Assembly: GCA_031553915.1 (NCBI GenBank)
Contig: JAVBKT010000002.1
Coordinates: 248,001-312,000, forward strand
Direction of reading: 5' to 3'
Source of the DNA: HGM13862 sp031553915
GTDB taxonomy: Bacteria > Bacillota > Dehalobacteriia > UBA4068
Length of the DNA: 64,000 nucleotides
Shown: piece after piece, positions 1 to 7,156 of the stretch
How positions within the stretch are numbered: the stretch's first letter is position 1
Layout: each line of letters opens with the position of its first letter
Translations under genes and position numbers: made by a program
Notes under the pieces: model-generated
Seen by the model: only the letters and a program-made list of their open reading frames with translations
The model's database searches: none
Told to the model about the DNA's origin: nothing

Positions 1-516
1 CTCGTATTCCACCATCGGGTTGGGGAGCTGCACAGCTGTGCCCGCTGCAATGGAAATAACATTCTCTTCACTAACTACATCGCAGGAGAGCAGAGAAAAC
101 ATTTTCGCCGGAACGAAGGTATAGCCATTGGCCTGGATAACCGGCGCCGCGCCAAAGCTTTGCGGTGCAGTCATACCTAACATGGTTTTATTGGTGCGGG
201 TGTAGCTATCTGTGCCAATGACAATTTTCATTTCAAACTGATCGTTTTCAATGTGAACGTAGCCGTCCGCATTCCAGGTAACAGTATAGCCCAGCGCTTC
301 CGCTACGGCACGCAGCGGCACCATGGTATTACCGTTTTCTGTGTAAGGAGCATAGGGTACAGCTGTCAAATCCAGCGGAGCCTGGTCTACATTAACAGTA
401 ATGGCCGGGGGCGCAATCACCGGCGGAGAGGTAGCTGCACTAGCAGGCACGGCGGTAAAAATTAAAGCCGCTAAGGTAACAGTACATAATCCACCTTTTA
501 AAATATTCTTCTTCAT
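1..516 (-). CDS. Exported stalk-domain (copper amine oxidase N-terminal-like) protein, 3' end cut by window edge
   Basis: Read from ATG at 516 leftward, 172 codons stay open to the window edge, so the C-terminus is missing. The start has a good ribosome-binding site (AAGAAGGAA) 5 bases upstream. Residues 1-27 are a classic signal peptide (MKKN, hydrophobic core, cleavage near AVPASAA), followed by a Pro-rich spacer and a domain containing NTMVPLRAVAEALGY and FVPAKMF. This is the 'MVPLRA' signature of copper-amine-oxidase-N-like stalk domains, which anchor or display extracellular proteins in Clostridia and Negativicutes. Whatever effector domain follows lies outside the window. The family is not an amine oxidase. 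The gene faces away from the inverted-repeat element to its right. Confidence 0.85.
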   Translation of the reverse strand, partial: MKKNILKGGLCTVTLAALIFTAVPASAATSPPVIAPPAITVNVDQAPLDLTAVPYAPYTENGNTMVPLRAVAEALGYTVTWNADGYVHIENDQFEMKIVIGTDSYTRTNKTMLGMTAPQSFGAAPVIQANGYTFVPAKMFSLLSCDVVSEENVISIAAGTAVQLPNPMVEYE

Positions 517-632
517 TTTTATTCCTTCTTTCTTGTCTAGTAGTTTGATAGGGCTATTTTTTAGCCTCTGTTTACTAAACAATGCAGAAGGCAGTTTTGT
601 TGCAAGGAATAAAAAATATATAGCATTAAAGG

Positions 633-971
633 TTAGCCATTAGGGATGTGAACTCATACGCCCTGAACGGCGGATGGTCAAGCTGGAGCTTCGTCATCGC
701 TTCTATGCAGGCGGCCAGCCTGCCTTCGACCTAGCTGGTCTTTGCCTCTGGCAAAGCCACAGCTAATGCACTAGCTACGCGTCGTCGCTCTGTCTAGCCC
801 AGCCCGACCATCCATCCGTCGGGGTGCCAGCAGTTTTGGCGGGAAAACAGTGCGCATATCCTGGTAAAAAAATTGCTTTTCGTAGGATTTCTACGGGGAG
901 TAATTTTTTTGGCGGGAGGTGCCAGCGTTTTCCCGCCAAAACCGCATGCGGTTCGTATCCCTAATGGCTAA
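633..971. mobile_element. 339-bp non-coding element with terminal inverted repeats (MITE-like)
   Basis: The ends are 21-bp inverted repeats matching at 19 of 21 positions (633-653 and 951-971; core TTAGCCATTAGGGAT, perfect over 15 bp). Inside, a perfect 16-bp inverted repeat built on GTTTTGGCGGGAAAAC lies at 833-848 and 927-942. The same sequence at 907-917 and 931-941 can form a compact hairpin. A further foldback pairs GGATGGTC (670-677) with GACCATCC (805-812), and GGTGCCAGC is directly repeated near 823 and 918. There is no credible reading frame and no transposase, so it would have to be mobilised in trans. I see no clear target-site duplication. Its right end abuts a broken phage gene. 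It could instead be a structured RNA locus. Confidence 0.6.
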
Positions 972-972
972 T

Positions 973-1464
973 ATCTTTATTGAGGTATATTCTTTCTATT
1001 TCATTATCGCTTGTTATATCGCTTATCAGCCACTTACCATCATTGTTAACAAAAATTATAGTACCGTTGAAATGGTAATGACTTCATCTGGCAAGCTTGT
1101 TCGCAGACAGCCTTTTATCAGTCAAGTCGCAGAAATGGAACTAGACGCGGAAGGCAAATTTATCCGTAAGCGCCCTTTTGCCGGATATGCAGACATGGAG
1201 CTAAACACAAACTCAGTTACTATAAAAACGGTTGGTTCACAGGTTTTAGAACTTATCAATCTCAACTTACATGCTGGGGATGAAGTGATTATTGATACTG
1301 AAAAAATGACTATCACTGTAAATGGAGTTAATTCTATTAATATTTTATCTGATGATAGCGTTTTTCTCAATTTATCCCCTGGCGCAAATACTGTCAGCGT
1401 AGAAACAGATAACATAGGGGCAGAGGCGGATATTTATGTGCTGTGGAAAGACAGGTGGCTGTAA
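973..1464 (+). pseudogene. Remnant of phage distal tail protein (Dit), 5' part missing
   Basis: An open frame runs out of the right end of the inverted-repeat element and stops at 1464. The C-terminal third matches the end of siphophage distal tail proteins: a GDEVIIDTEKMTITVNGVN hairpin, then LSPGANTVSV and a terminal W-K-D-R-W-L, as in tail-hub proteins whose last strands read 'L.PG.N...W.DRW'. Upstream are two imperfect repeats (around VRRQPFISQVAEMEL and IRKRPFAGYADMEL). The usual N-terminal receptor-fold half (these proteins normally exceed 220 residues) is absent, apparently removed at the element junction. No start codon with a ribosome-binding site is evident. The stop overlaps the next start (TAATG), the usual tail-operon coupling. 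Confidence 0.65.
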
Positions 1465-2678
1465 TGGTTAATCCTAACATTCCACAAGTCTTTGGCCGCG
1501 ACATGCGCCGAATAGCCTTTTTGGAAAATGCAATGACTGTCAGCTATGATATGCCGCTTAATGCTTTATGGACAGCATCTTTTTCTTTGCCAATAGATGA
1601 TGAGAAAAATCAATATTGCCAACCACTAAATTATATCCGCCTTTATGATGGGGACGAGTATGTTGACTTGTTTCGTATCATCCGCGAGGATTTGACACGC
1701 GGCACTGATTCAATAAGGGTTTATCAATGCGAACATGTTTTGGCTACCTTGTTAAATGATATTTTGTTTAAGTATCACCAAATTGGCGGTTATGGTGTTC
1801 GTACAGCTGAGGTGCTGCGTTACGTATTAGGCAAACAAAGTCTTGCTAATTGGCAACTAGAACAGTGTGATTTCTCTCGCCAGTTTGAATACAATTGGGA
1901 AAACAGCAATTTACTTGCAGCATTATTTTCTATCCCCCAATGCTTTGATGATGAATACCGCTGGGAGTGGGACACCACAGGATATCCCTGGAGTATTAGC
2001 CTTAAGGCTGTTGATGCGGAGACTAAGGCAGAAATCCGCTATGGGAAAAACATGACATCAATCATTAAGTCAGTTGATGTTACTAATATGTTTAACCGGG
2101 TTTATGCTCTGGGATATGGTGAGGGAGTAAATCAACTTACTATTGAAGAGGCTAATAATGGCATTCCTTACCTTGAAGATGAAGGTTCGATTGCAACATA
2201 TGGGCTGTTGTCTACTATTTTAGTTGATAGCCGCTTTGAGTATGCTGATACCCTCAAGGGGTATGCTCAGACTTTGCTTAGCAGGTATAAGGAACCATAT
2301 ATTTCTTATGAGGTGTCTGCTCTTGATTTATATCGTCTAACAAAAGCTGCCTACACAAAATTTCGCCCGGGAGACATGGTTAAAGTTGTCGATACGGAGG
2401 ATGGCATCACCGTCACAACTCGAATAACCAATGTATCTAAGAATGATTTGCGCGGGGATGGCGGACAGATAGATATTGTACTGGCCAATAAGCCAGAGGA
2501 TATAGCGACAAGTATATCTGATTTACAAAACCGGGCATTGATTAATGAAACATATGCCCAGGGTGCAACAAATCTGATGATGCAATCATATGCAGATAAC
2601 GCAGATTCAAGCAACCGATGGCTTATGGTTATTGTTCAAAAAAAGAAAAATCATTTTTTAATGCAAACACGCCAATAA
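1464..2678 (+). pseudogene. Truncated phage tail endopeptidase/tail-spike (Tal, minor structural protein N-terminal region)
   Basis: The start ATG at 1464 overlaps the upstream stop. The 404-residue product resembles the N-terminal region of phage minor structural proteins (prophage tail endopeptidase, gp18-like hub): MVNPNIPQVFG start, 'NYIRLYDGDEYVDLFRI', 'VYQCEHVLATLLND', and a long middle containing GDMVKVVDTEDGI. The last recognisable block (RALINETYAQGATNLM..YADNAD) is normally followed by several hundred more residues. Here the frame runs into a Lys-rich nonsense tail and stops at 2678. No capsid, terminase, integrase or lysis genes flank it, so this is a fossil of a prophage or a tailocin-like particle rather than a working system. 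Confidence 0.75.
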
Positions 2679-2747
2679 CAACAAGTTCCGACACCATATT
2701 AATAAAGAAACAAAAAAATGATTGACGTTATAAATATGGATGTGTCT

Positions 2748-2776
2748 AAGCAGCCCCTAACAAGGCTGCTTTTCTT
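2748..2776 (+). terminator. Rho-independent terminator after phage remnant
   Basis: An 8-bp perfect stem AAGCAGCC/GGCTGCTT with an 8-base loop is followed by TTCTT. It lies 70 bases after the broken tail gene on the same strand and would have ended the tail transcript. Confidence 0.6.
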
Positions 2777-2829
2777 ATGCCCAATATAAAAATTGCCAAG
2801 CCTCATACTCTTGGCAATCCTCCTTTGAT

Positions 2830-2870
2830 ACCCCTCTCAATCTTTATGGTTGGGAGGGGGTTTTTATTTT
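2830..2870 (+). terminator. Rho-independent terminator (second in tandem)
   Basis: The C-rich arm ACCCCTCTCAA pairs with TTGGGAGGGGGT (one bulge), and a run of T residues (TTTTTATTTTTAT) follows. It stands in tandem with the terminator about 80 bases upstream. Confidence 0.65.
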
Positions 2871-2986
2871 TATGCGTAACATTTTATCCTTATACATATA
2901 AGTGTTTTTCGAGTGTACCCCCAGAGTACCCCCAAGCAAAATGTTTATTTGTCTGCCAACGTATACTATTTTGGCAAACAAACATA

Positions 2987-3039
2987 AAATAAACCACCAC
3001 ATAATCCCTGATAAACAGTGTTAATGTGGTGGTTTATTT
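2987..3039 (-). terminator. Terminator of the gltX/tRNA-Glu transcript
   Basis: A perfect 16-bp stem (AAATAAACCACCACAT at 2987-3002, its complement at 3024-3039) lies directly downstream of the CCA end of tRNA-Glu. Read on the minus strand, a T-rich tail (TTTATTTTATG) follows the stem. It may also act on the plus strand. Confidence 0.7.
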
Positions 3040-3040
3040 C

Positions 3041-3117
3041 TGGTGACGCGTATGGGATTCGAACCCATGAATGCCAGCGTGAGAGGCTGGTGAGTTAAGC
3101 CGCTTCTCCAACGCGCC
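3041..3117 (-). tRNA. tRNA-Glu (anticodon CTC)
   Basis: On the minus strand, the acceptor stem GGCGCGT pairs with ACGCGTC and the CCA end is encoded. The anticodon arm CCAGC-CTCTCAC-GCTGG places CTC at the anticodon, reading GAG. The T-loop GGTTCGAATCC is canonical. It is 71 bases downstream of and co-oriented with gltX, the synthetase that charges it. CTC is the minor tRNA-Glu isoacceptor in many bacteria. Confidence 0.93.
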
Positions 3118-3188
3118 ATATCAGCTATATTATTATGCCAAAAATGACGCTTGAAGTCAAGCATTTTCGCTTATACCATTTAGGAAAG

Positions 3189-4835
3189 CTATGACATTTC
3201 TATTTCTTTTCCGATACGTTGCCTAATCCGTGGCTCCCCTATCACCTGGCAAATTGTCCACAGATCCGGCGAGTTCTGCCGTCCGGTGATAGCCACTCTG
3301 ATGACATTTGAGACATCAACGATGCTGCCCGGATATTGCTCCGGGTTCTTTTTATAGTCCTTGGGCTTTAAGGCAAAACCAAAGTGAGCGGCAATTTCCT
3401 TAATTTTCTCAAACCAGACGCTGTTATCATCAGCAAAATCCTGCTTGGCCAGATAAGCGGTTAAAATTTCTTGGCGCAGCCCCTCGGTAATATTGGCTGG
3501 ATAATCGTCATCATGCTTAAAGCGTTCGTCATAGTAAAACGAGAGGAATTCTACCGCCGCTTTCCAGGACAATAAATCCTTTCTCGGCCTATCGCCATCC
3601 CTGCCAATATCAATAATTTGCTCCGCATAGGCGCGGTCAGCTTTGAGCAGGGCGGCAAAGCCTTCATCATAGCTCTCGCACCAAGCTAAAAACTGCTGAT
3701 AAATCTCAGCGGCGCTCATCTTGGCAATCACTTCTTTGGAGATATCCTTCAGCTTGTCCAGGTCAAAAAGCGTGCCGGAATTGCTCATCTTCTCCGCGCT
3801 AAAAGGAAATTCGCGGCAGTTTAAATCCGGGTTAGCCAGGCGCCACTCTTCATAGTTAGAGTTCAGCACTGTCAGCAGATATTCCCACACGGATTGCGGC
3901 AAATAGCCCTCGGCCTGATAATAGGACAGCGCCAGCTCCGGGTCTTTGCGTTTGGAAAGCTTGCGCCGCTGCTCGCCGTTCATTTTTTCTAGCACTGCTG
4001 TATGGCAATATAGCGGCCGCGGCCAGCCCAGGCTATCGAAGAGCTGCACATGCATGGGCAGAGTGGCCAGCCACTCCTCACCGCGCACAACATGAGTGGT
4101 ACGCATCAAGTGGTCGTCAACCACATGGGCAAAATGATAGGTAGGAATACCATCGCTTTTTAAAAGCACGAAATCCTGATAGTTCTCCTGCATAACAAGG
4201 TTGCCACGGATGGCATCCTCAACAGTGATATCCTTTTCGCCGCTGCCGGGAGAGCGGTAGCGCAAAACAAAGGGCTCACCAGCTGCTATTTTCTGTTCAA
4301 TCTCCGTATAAGTCAGCTCACGGCAATGCGCCCATTTGCCCCAATAGCCAAAGTTTTCTTTGGCGGCAATCTGCGTCTCGCGCATAGCGGATAATTCCTC
4401 TTCCGCGCAGAAACAGGGATAAGCCAAACCCTCCTCTACCAGATGCTTGGCTATGCTTTGATATATCTCTTTGCGCTGCCGCTGGCAATACGGGCCATAA
4501 TCGCCCTTTTCGCCGTCAATGGTTGCGCCCTCGTCAAAATTAACATCAAAAAAGCTCATCGCGTTGATCACTGCATCAACAGCGCCTTCTACCTCGCGCT
4601 TATTATCAGTATCCTCAATGCGGAGGAAGAAGACACCGCCGCTTTGATGCGCCAGACGCTCGCCCACCAGTGCATTATAAAGATTGCCCAAATGCACAAA
4701 ACCAGTGGGACTGGGGCCAATACGCGTCACTTTAGCTTCGGGCGGCAAATCCCGCGCCGGATACTTTTTCTCCCAATCATCAGGCGTGCTGCTAATTTCC
4801 GGAAACAGCAATTGAGACAGCTTGGTATAGTCCAT
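3189..4835 (-). CDS. gltX: Glutamate--tRNA ligase (class I, long clostridial form)
   Basis: This cytoplasmic enzyme attaches glutamate to tRNA-Glu (and, in bacteria lacking GlnRS, to tRNA-Gln). The 548 residues include the class I signatures: PSPTGFVHLGN at residues 41-51 (HIGH-type) and RKLSKRKDPELAL near 290 (KMSKR-type). RIEDTDNKREVEG is characteristic of this group. It belongs to the roughly 550-residue subgroup found in Clostridia, with an N-terminal extension before the HIGH motif, rather than the roughly 480-residue standard form. It is followed on the same strand by a tRNA-Glu gene, suggesting a shared transcript. The promoter at 4907-4935 shares its -35 box with the divergent asp23 promoter. 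Confidence 0.96.
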   Translation of the reverse strand: MDYTKLSQLLFPEISSTPDDWEKKYPARDLPPEAKVTRIGPSPTGFVHLGNLYNALVGERLAHQSGGVFFLRIEDTDNKREVEGAVDAVINAMSFFDVNFDEGATIDGEKGDYGPYCQRQRKEIYQSIAKHLVEEGLAYPCFCAEEELSAMRETQIAAKENFGYWGKWAHCRELTYTEIEQKIAAGEPFVLRYRSPGSGEKDITVEDAIRGNLVMQENYQDFVLLKSDGIPTYHFAHVVDDHLMRTTHVVRGEEWLATLPMHVQLFDSLGWPRPLYCHTAVLEKMNGEQRRKLSKRKDPELALSYYQAEGYLPQSVWEYLLTVLNSNYEEWRLANPDLNCREFPFSAEKMSNSGTLFDLDKLKDISKEVIAKMSAAEIYQQFLAWCESYDEGFAALLKADRAYAEQIIDIGRDGDRPRKDLLSWKAAVEFLSFYYDERFKHDDDYPANITEGLRQEILTAYLAKQDFADDNSVWFEKIKEIAAHFGFALKPKDYKKNPEQYPGSIVDVSNVIRVAITGRQNSPDLWTICQVIGEPRIRQRIGKEIEMS

Positions 4836-4906
4836 AATTAATTCATCCTCAATTAATAAATGTATTTGATAATTTAGCCAAATATGTGCATAAAAAACTA
4901 TCTAGT

Positions 4907-4935
4907 ATTATATCAAGTTAGCGCAATATTGACAA
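4907..4935 (-). promoter_or_regulatory. Sigma-A-type promoter of gltX
   Basis: On the minus strand, TTGTCA (4935-4930), a 17-base spacer and TATAAT (4912-4907) form a near-consensus promoter about 70 bases upstream of the gltX start. Its -35 box overlaps the -35 box of the divergent asp23 promoter on five of six bases. Confidence 0.7.
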
Positions 4936-4957
4936 TCCTTCCTAAATAGGCTATAGA
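4929..4957 (+). promoter_or_regulatory. Sigma-A-type promoter of asp23-fakA
   Basis: TTGACA (4929-4934), a 17-base spacer and TATAGA (4952-4957) give a strong promoter match and a leader of about 85 bases before asp23. A second -10-like TATAAT at 5009-5014 has only a poor -35 (TTTTAA) and may be a minor start. Confidence 0.7.
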
Positions 4958-5048
4958 TACAACATAAACTTTCAGATATTAGGGGTTTTAATTTTTCTGA
5001 CAATAAGGTATAATTATCTGTAAGTATGTTCATGAAAGGAGCGCCATA

Positions 5049-5405
5049 ATGGGTAAAGAAATCCGCAACGAGTACGGATTGATCGATATCAGTAAAGATG
5101 TTATAGCTAATTTGGCCGGCATTGCCACTACCGCGTGTTTTGGCATCGTTGGCATGGTCAGTTCCCGTTTGAGCGACGGCATCAGCGAATTGCTGGGCCG
5201 CGAAGCTTTGAGCAAGGGTGTTGATGTTGCCATTCGGGATGATAAACTGAATATCCGCGTCAGTATCGTGGTTGGTTATGGTACGCGTGTTTCCGTAATC
5301 GCAACCAATGTTATAGAGAATGTGAAATATATCGTCGAAAAGCATACCGGCCTCACCGTAGATAATGTTGAGGTCTATGTTCAGGGTGTGCGTATTCTAG
5401 ATTAA
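5049..5405 (+). CDS. Asp23/Gls24 family envelope stress protein (YloU-like)
   Basis: The product is a 118-residue DUF322/Asp23 protein. The family is associated with alkaline and envelope stress and, in Staphylococcus, with membrane-anchored patches, but its biochemical role is not settled. Visible family features are GKEIRNEYGLIDISKDVIANLAGIA-type N-terminal strands, a central NIRVSIVVGYGTRVSVIATNV block and the C-terminal VDNVEVYVQGVRILD. The start ATG follows AAAGGAGCG at ideal distance. It lies 11 bases upstream of fakA, and the pair (yloU-yloV) is conserved across Bacillota, so cotranscription is expected. It is single-domain with no membrane segment. Confidence 0.93.
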   Translation: MGKEIRNEYGLIDISKDVIANLAGIATTACFGIVGMVSSRLSDGISELLGREALSKGVDVAIRDDKLNIRVSIVVGYGTRVSVIATNVIENVKYIVEKHTGLTVDNVEVYVQGVRILD

Positions 5406-5416
5406 CACGGAGGTTT

Positions 5417-7108
5417 ATGATGGGATCATCTAATACCCAGATTGGTGCTGCCCGCCTGGCGCAGTTTTTGCGCGCTGGCAGCGACTATCTCGGAGCGCAT
5501 AAAGAAGAAGTAGATGCCTTAAATGTCTTCCCTGTTCCAGATGGTGATACCGGCATCAATATGTATTTAACCGTCAGCTCTGCCGCGGGCAAAATTACGG
5601 TTCAGAGCATTGCCGCCGGCGTTAGCAAGGTTGCCGATGATTTTGCCCTGGGTGCGCTGATGGGCGCCCGTGGGAATAGCGGCGTCATCTTATCACAAAT
5701 GTTCCGCGGTTTTTCTGTGGGCATGAAAGGCAAAGAGAGCTTTGATGCCGCAGAGGTTGCGGCTGCCATGCAAAAAGGCGTTGATCTGGCTTATAAATCA
5801 GTGATGAAGCCTGTTGAAGGCACTATTTTGACGGTATTCAAGGAACTGACCGCCGCTGCGCAAAAGGCAGCTGCCCAAGGAAAAGATATTATTGAAACGC
5901 TGGAAATTGCTCTTGCTGCCGGGGAAAAAGCCCTGGAGAACACCCCCAACCAGCTGCCTGTGCTCAAAGAAGCAGGCGTAGTTGATGCTGGCGGCGCCGG
6001 CTTATTATGCTTTTTCAAAGGAGCGATGATGGCTATTGGCAGCGGGGTGGAGTTTGAGATTCCGGAGGCAATTCACTTAGAGCAAATAGCTGTTAAACCG
6101 GCAGCATTCGATGATATTTCTACTGCGAATATTGAATTCAAATTCTGCACGCAGCTCTTGATCAAAGGCACTGGTATGCCGATTGATACTGTGCGTGACC
6201 ATCTCAGCCAGGATCCTCCCGGCGACAGTTTATTAGTCGTTGGCGACGGCGAGATCATCAAAATACATTTTCATAATAATCAACCGTGGAAGGTGCTTGA
6301 ATATTGTTCGCAATTTGGCAGCATCCATGATATCAGTATTGACAACATGGAGGATCAGCACAGCGAAAACAGAGCCGTATTAGCAACAGGAGAGCAACCC
6401 CCTGCTGCCAAAGAAGCAGCTCCGGCTGTAGAGATAGCGACTGATGCGCCCAACTGCGGCGTTATTGCTGTTTGCGCCGGAGAAGGCATGTCTAATTTGT
6501 TTGCAGAGCTGGGCGCAACCGTGCTTTGCGGCGGCCAGACCATGAACCCTGCCGCGGAAGAGATACTCAATCTGGTGGAGAGCAGCCCGGCCAAGGAAAT
6601 TGTCATCTTACCCAATAATAGTAATATTATTTTAACCGCTGACCAGGTGAAAAGCCTAACCAGCAAAAAAGTTGTGGTGATACACAGCAAATTTGTTACT
6701 GAAGGCCTGGCGGCAATGCTCAGCTTTGATCCGGAAAATGATGCTGAGCACAATGCCGAAGCTATGTCCGCCGCCTTAACCAACATGGTCAATGGGGAAT
6801 TAACTTATGCTATCCGCCCGGCAAAATTCAATGGCTTTAATATCAAAGAGGGTGATGTTTTGGGCCTGATGGATGGAAAAATTGTCGGCTGTGGTAAAAA
6901 ACTGGAAAAAATACTGCTTGATCTCATCCAAAAAATGGTTGATGAATACCCGGAAAGCGAAATTATCTCCCTTTACTGGGGGCATGATTTGGAAGAAACA
7001 GCCGCTGAAAAGATTGCCGCGGATATCACCAAAAAATTCCCCAAGCATGAGGTTGAGCTCTATTTCGGCGGACAACCGCTCTATTATTTCCTTATCTCTG
7101 TAGAATAA
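5417..7108 (+). CDS. fakA: Fatty acid kinase subunit FakA (DAK2/DhaL domain, YloV)
   Basis: The 563-residue protein has an N-terminal DhaL/DAK2 nucleotide-binding domain with the metal-binding loop VFPVPDGDTGINM near residue 40 and a GARGNSGVILSQ glycine loop near 95. A linker domain and a C-terminal DegV-like domain follow. FakA phosphorylates fatty acids bound to a DegV-family FakB. The acyl-phosphates feed PlsX/PlsY-type phospholipid synthesis. A candidate FakB is encoded at 55.25 kb. Two ATG codons (5417, 5420) follow GGAGG; the second has the better spacing. The gene ends in a strong terminator. Older annotations call it a dihydroxyacetone kinase, which the context does not support. Confidence 0.9.
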   Translation: MMGSSNTQIGAARLAQFLRAGSDYLGAHKEEVDALNVFPVPDGDTGINMYLTVSSAAGKITVQSIAAGVSKVADDFALGALMGARGNSGVILSQMFRGFSVGMKGKESFDAAEVAAAMQKGVDLAYKSVMKPVEGTILTVFKELTAAAQKAAAQGKDIIETLEIALAAGEKALENTPNQLPVLKEAGVVDAGGAGLLCFFKGAMMAIGSGVEFEIPEAIHLEQIAVKPAAFDDISTANIEFKFCTQLLIKGTGMPIDTVRDHLSQDPPGDSLLVVGDGEIIKIHFHNNQPWKVLEYCSQFGSIHDISIDNMEDQHSENRAVLATGEQPPAAKEAAPAVEIATDAPNCGVIAVCAGEGMSNLFAELGATVLCGGQTMNPAAEEILNLVESSPAKEIVILPNNSNIILTADQVKSLTSKKVVVIHSKFVTEGLAAMLSFDPENDAEHNAEAMSAALTNMVNGELTYAIRPAKFNGFNIKEGDVLGLMDGKIVGCGKKLEKILLDLIQKMVDEYPESEIISLYWGHDLEETAAEKIAADITKKFPKHEVELYFGGQPLYYFLISVE

Positions 7109-7138
7109 ACAAAGGCGGCAAAGGCCGCCTTTGTTTTT
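7108..7138 (+). terminator. Rho-independent terminator after fakA
   Basis: A 12-bp stem AACAAAGGCGGC/GCCGCCTTTGTT with an AAAG loop continues into T residues. It starts at the fakA stop codon and ends about 20 bases before recG, so recG needs its own promoter or readthrough. Confidence 0.85.
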
Positions 7139-7156
7139 ATCTGTGATGGCACATAC

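Larger units (their letters stand above)
2679..3040. other. Gene-free stretch with stacked hairpins between phage remnant and tRNA-Glu
   Basis: No protein-coding gene is apparent. The stretch holds three terminator-type hairpins (annotated separately) plus an imperfect palindrome at about 2941-2985 (ATGTTTATTTG ... CAAACAAACAT around GCCAA/TTGGC). The palindrome looks like a decayed hairpin or an old integration junction. I looked for a duplicate of the tRNA-Glu 3' end that would mark an attachment site and did not see one. Confidence 0.5.

Noticed and set aside
919..972. Start of the distal-tail frame inside the inverted-repeat element
   Set aside because: The first 18 codons are the element's terminal sequence; no ribosome-binding site precedes the ATG, so the gene was taken to be truncated at the element border.
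2679..3117. Prophage attachment site at tRNA-Glu
   Set aside because: No duplicate of the tRNA 3' end was found at the other side of the phage remnant, so integration at this tRNA is unproven.
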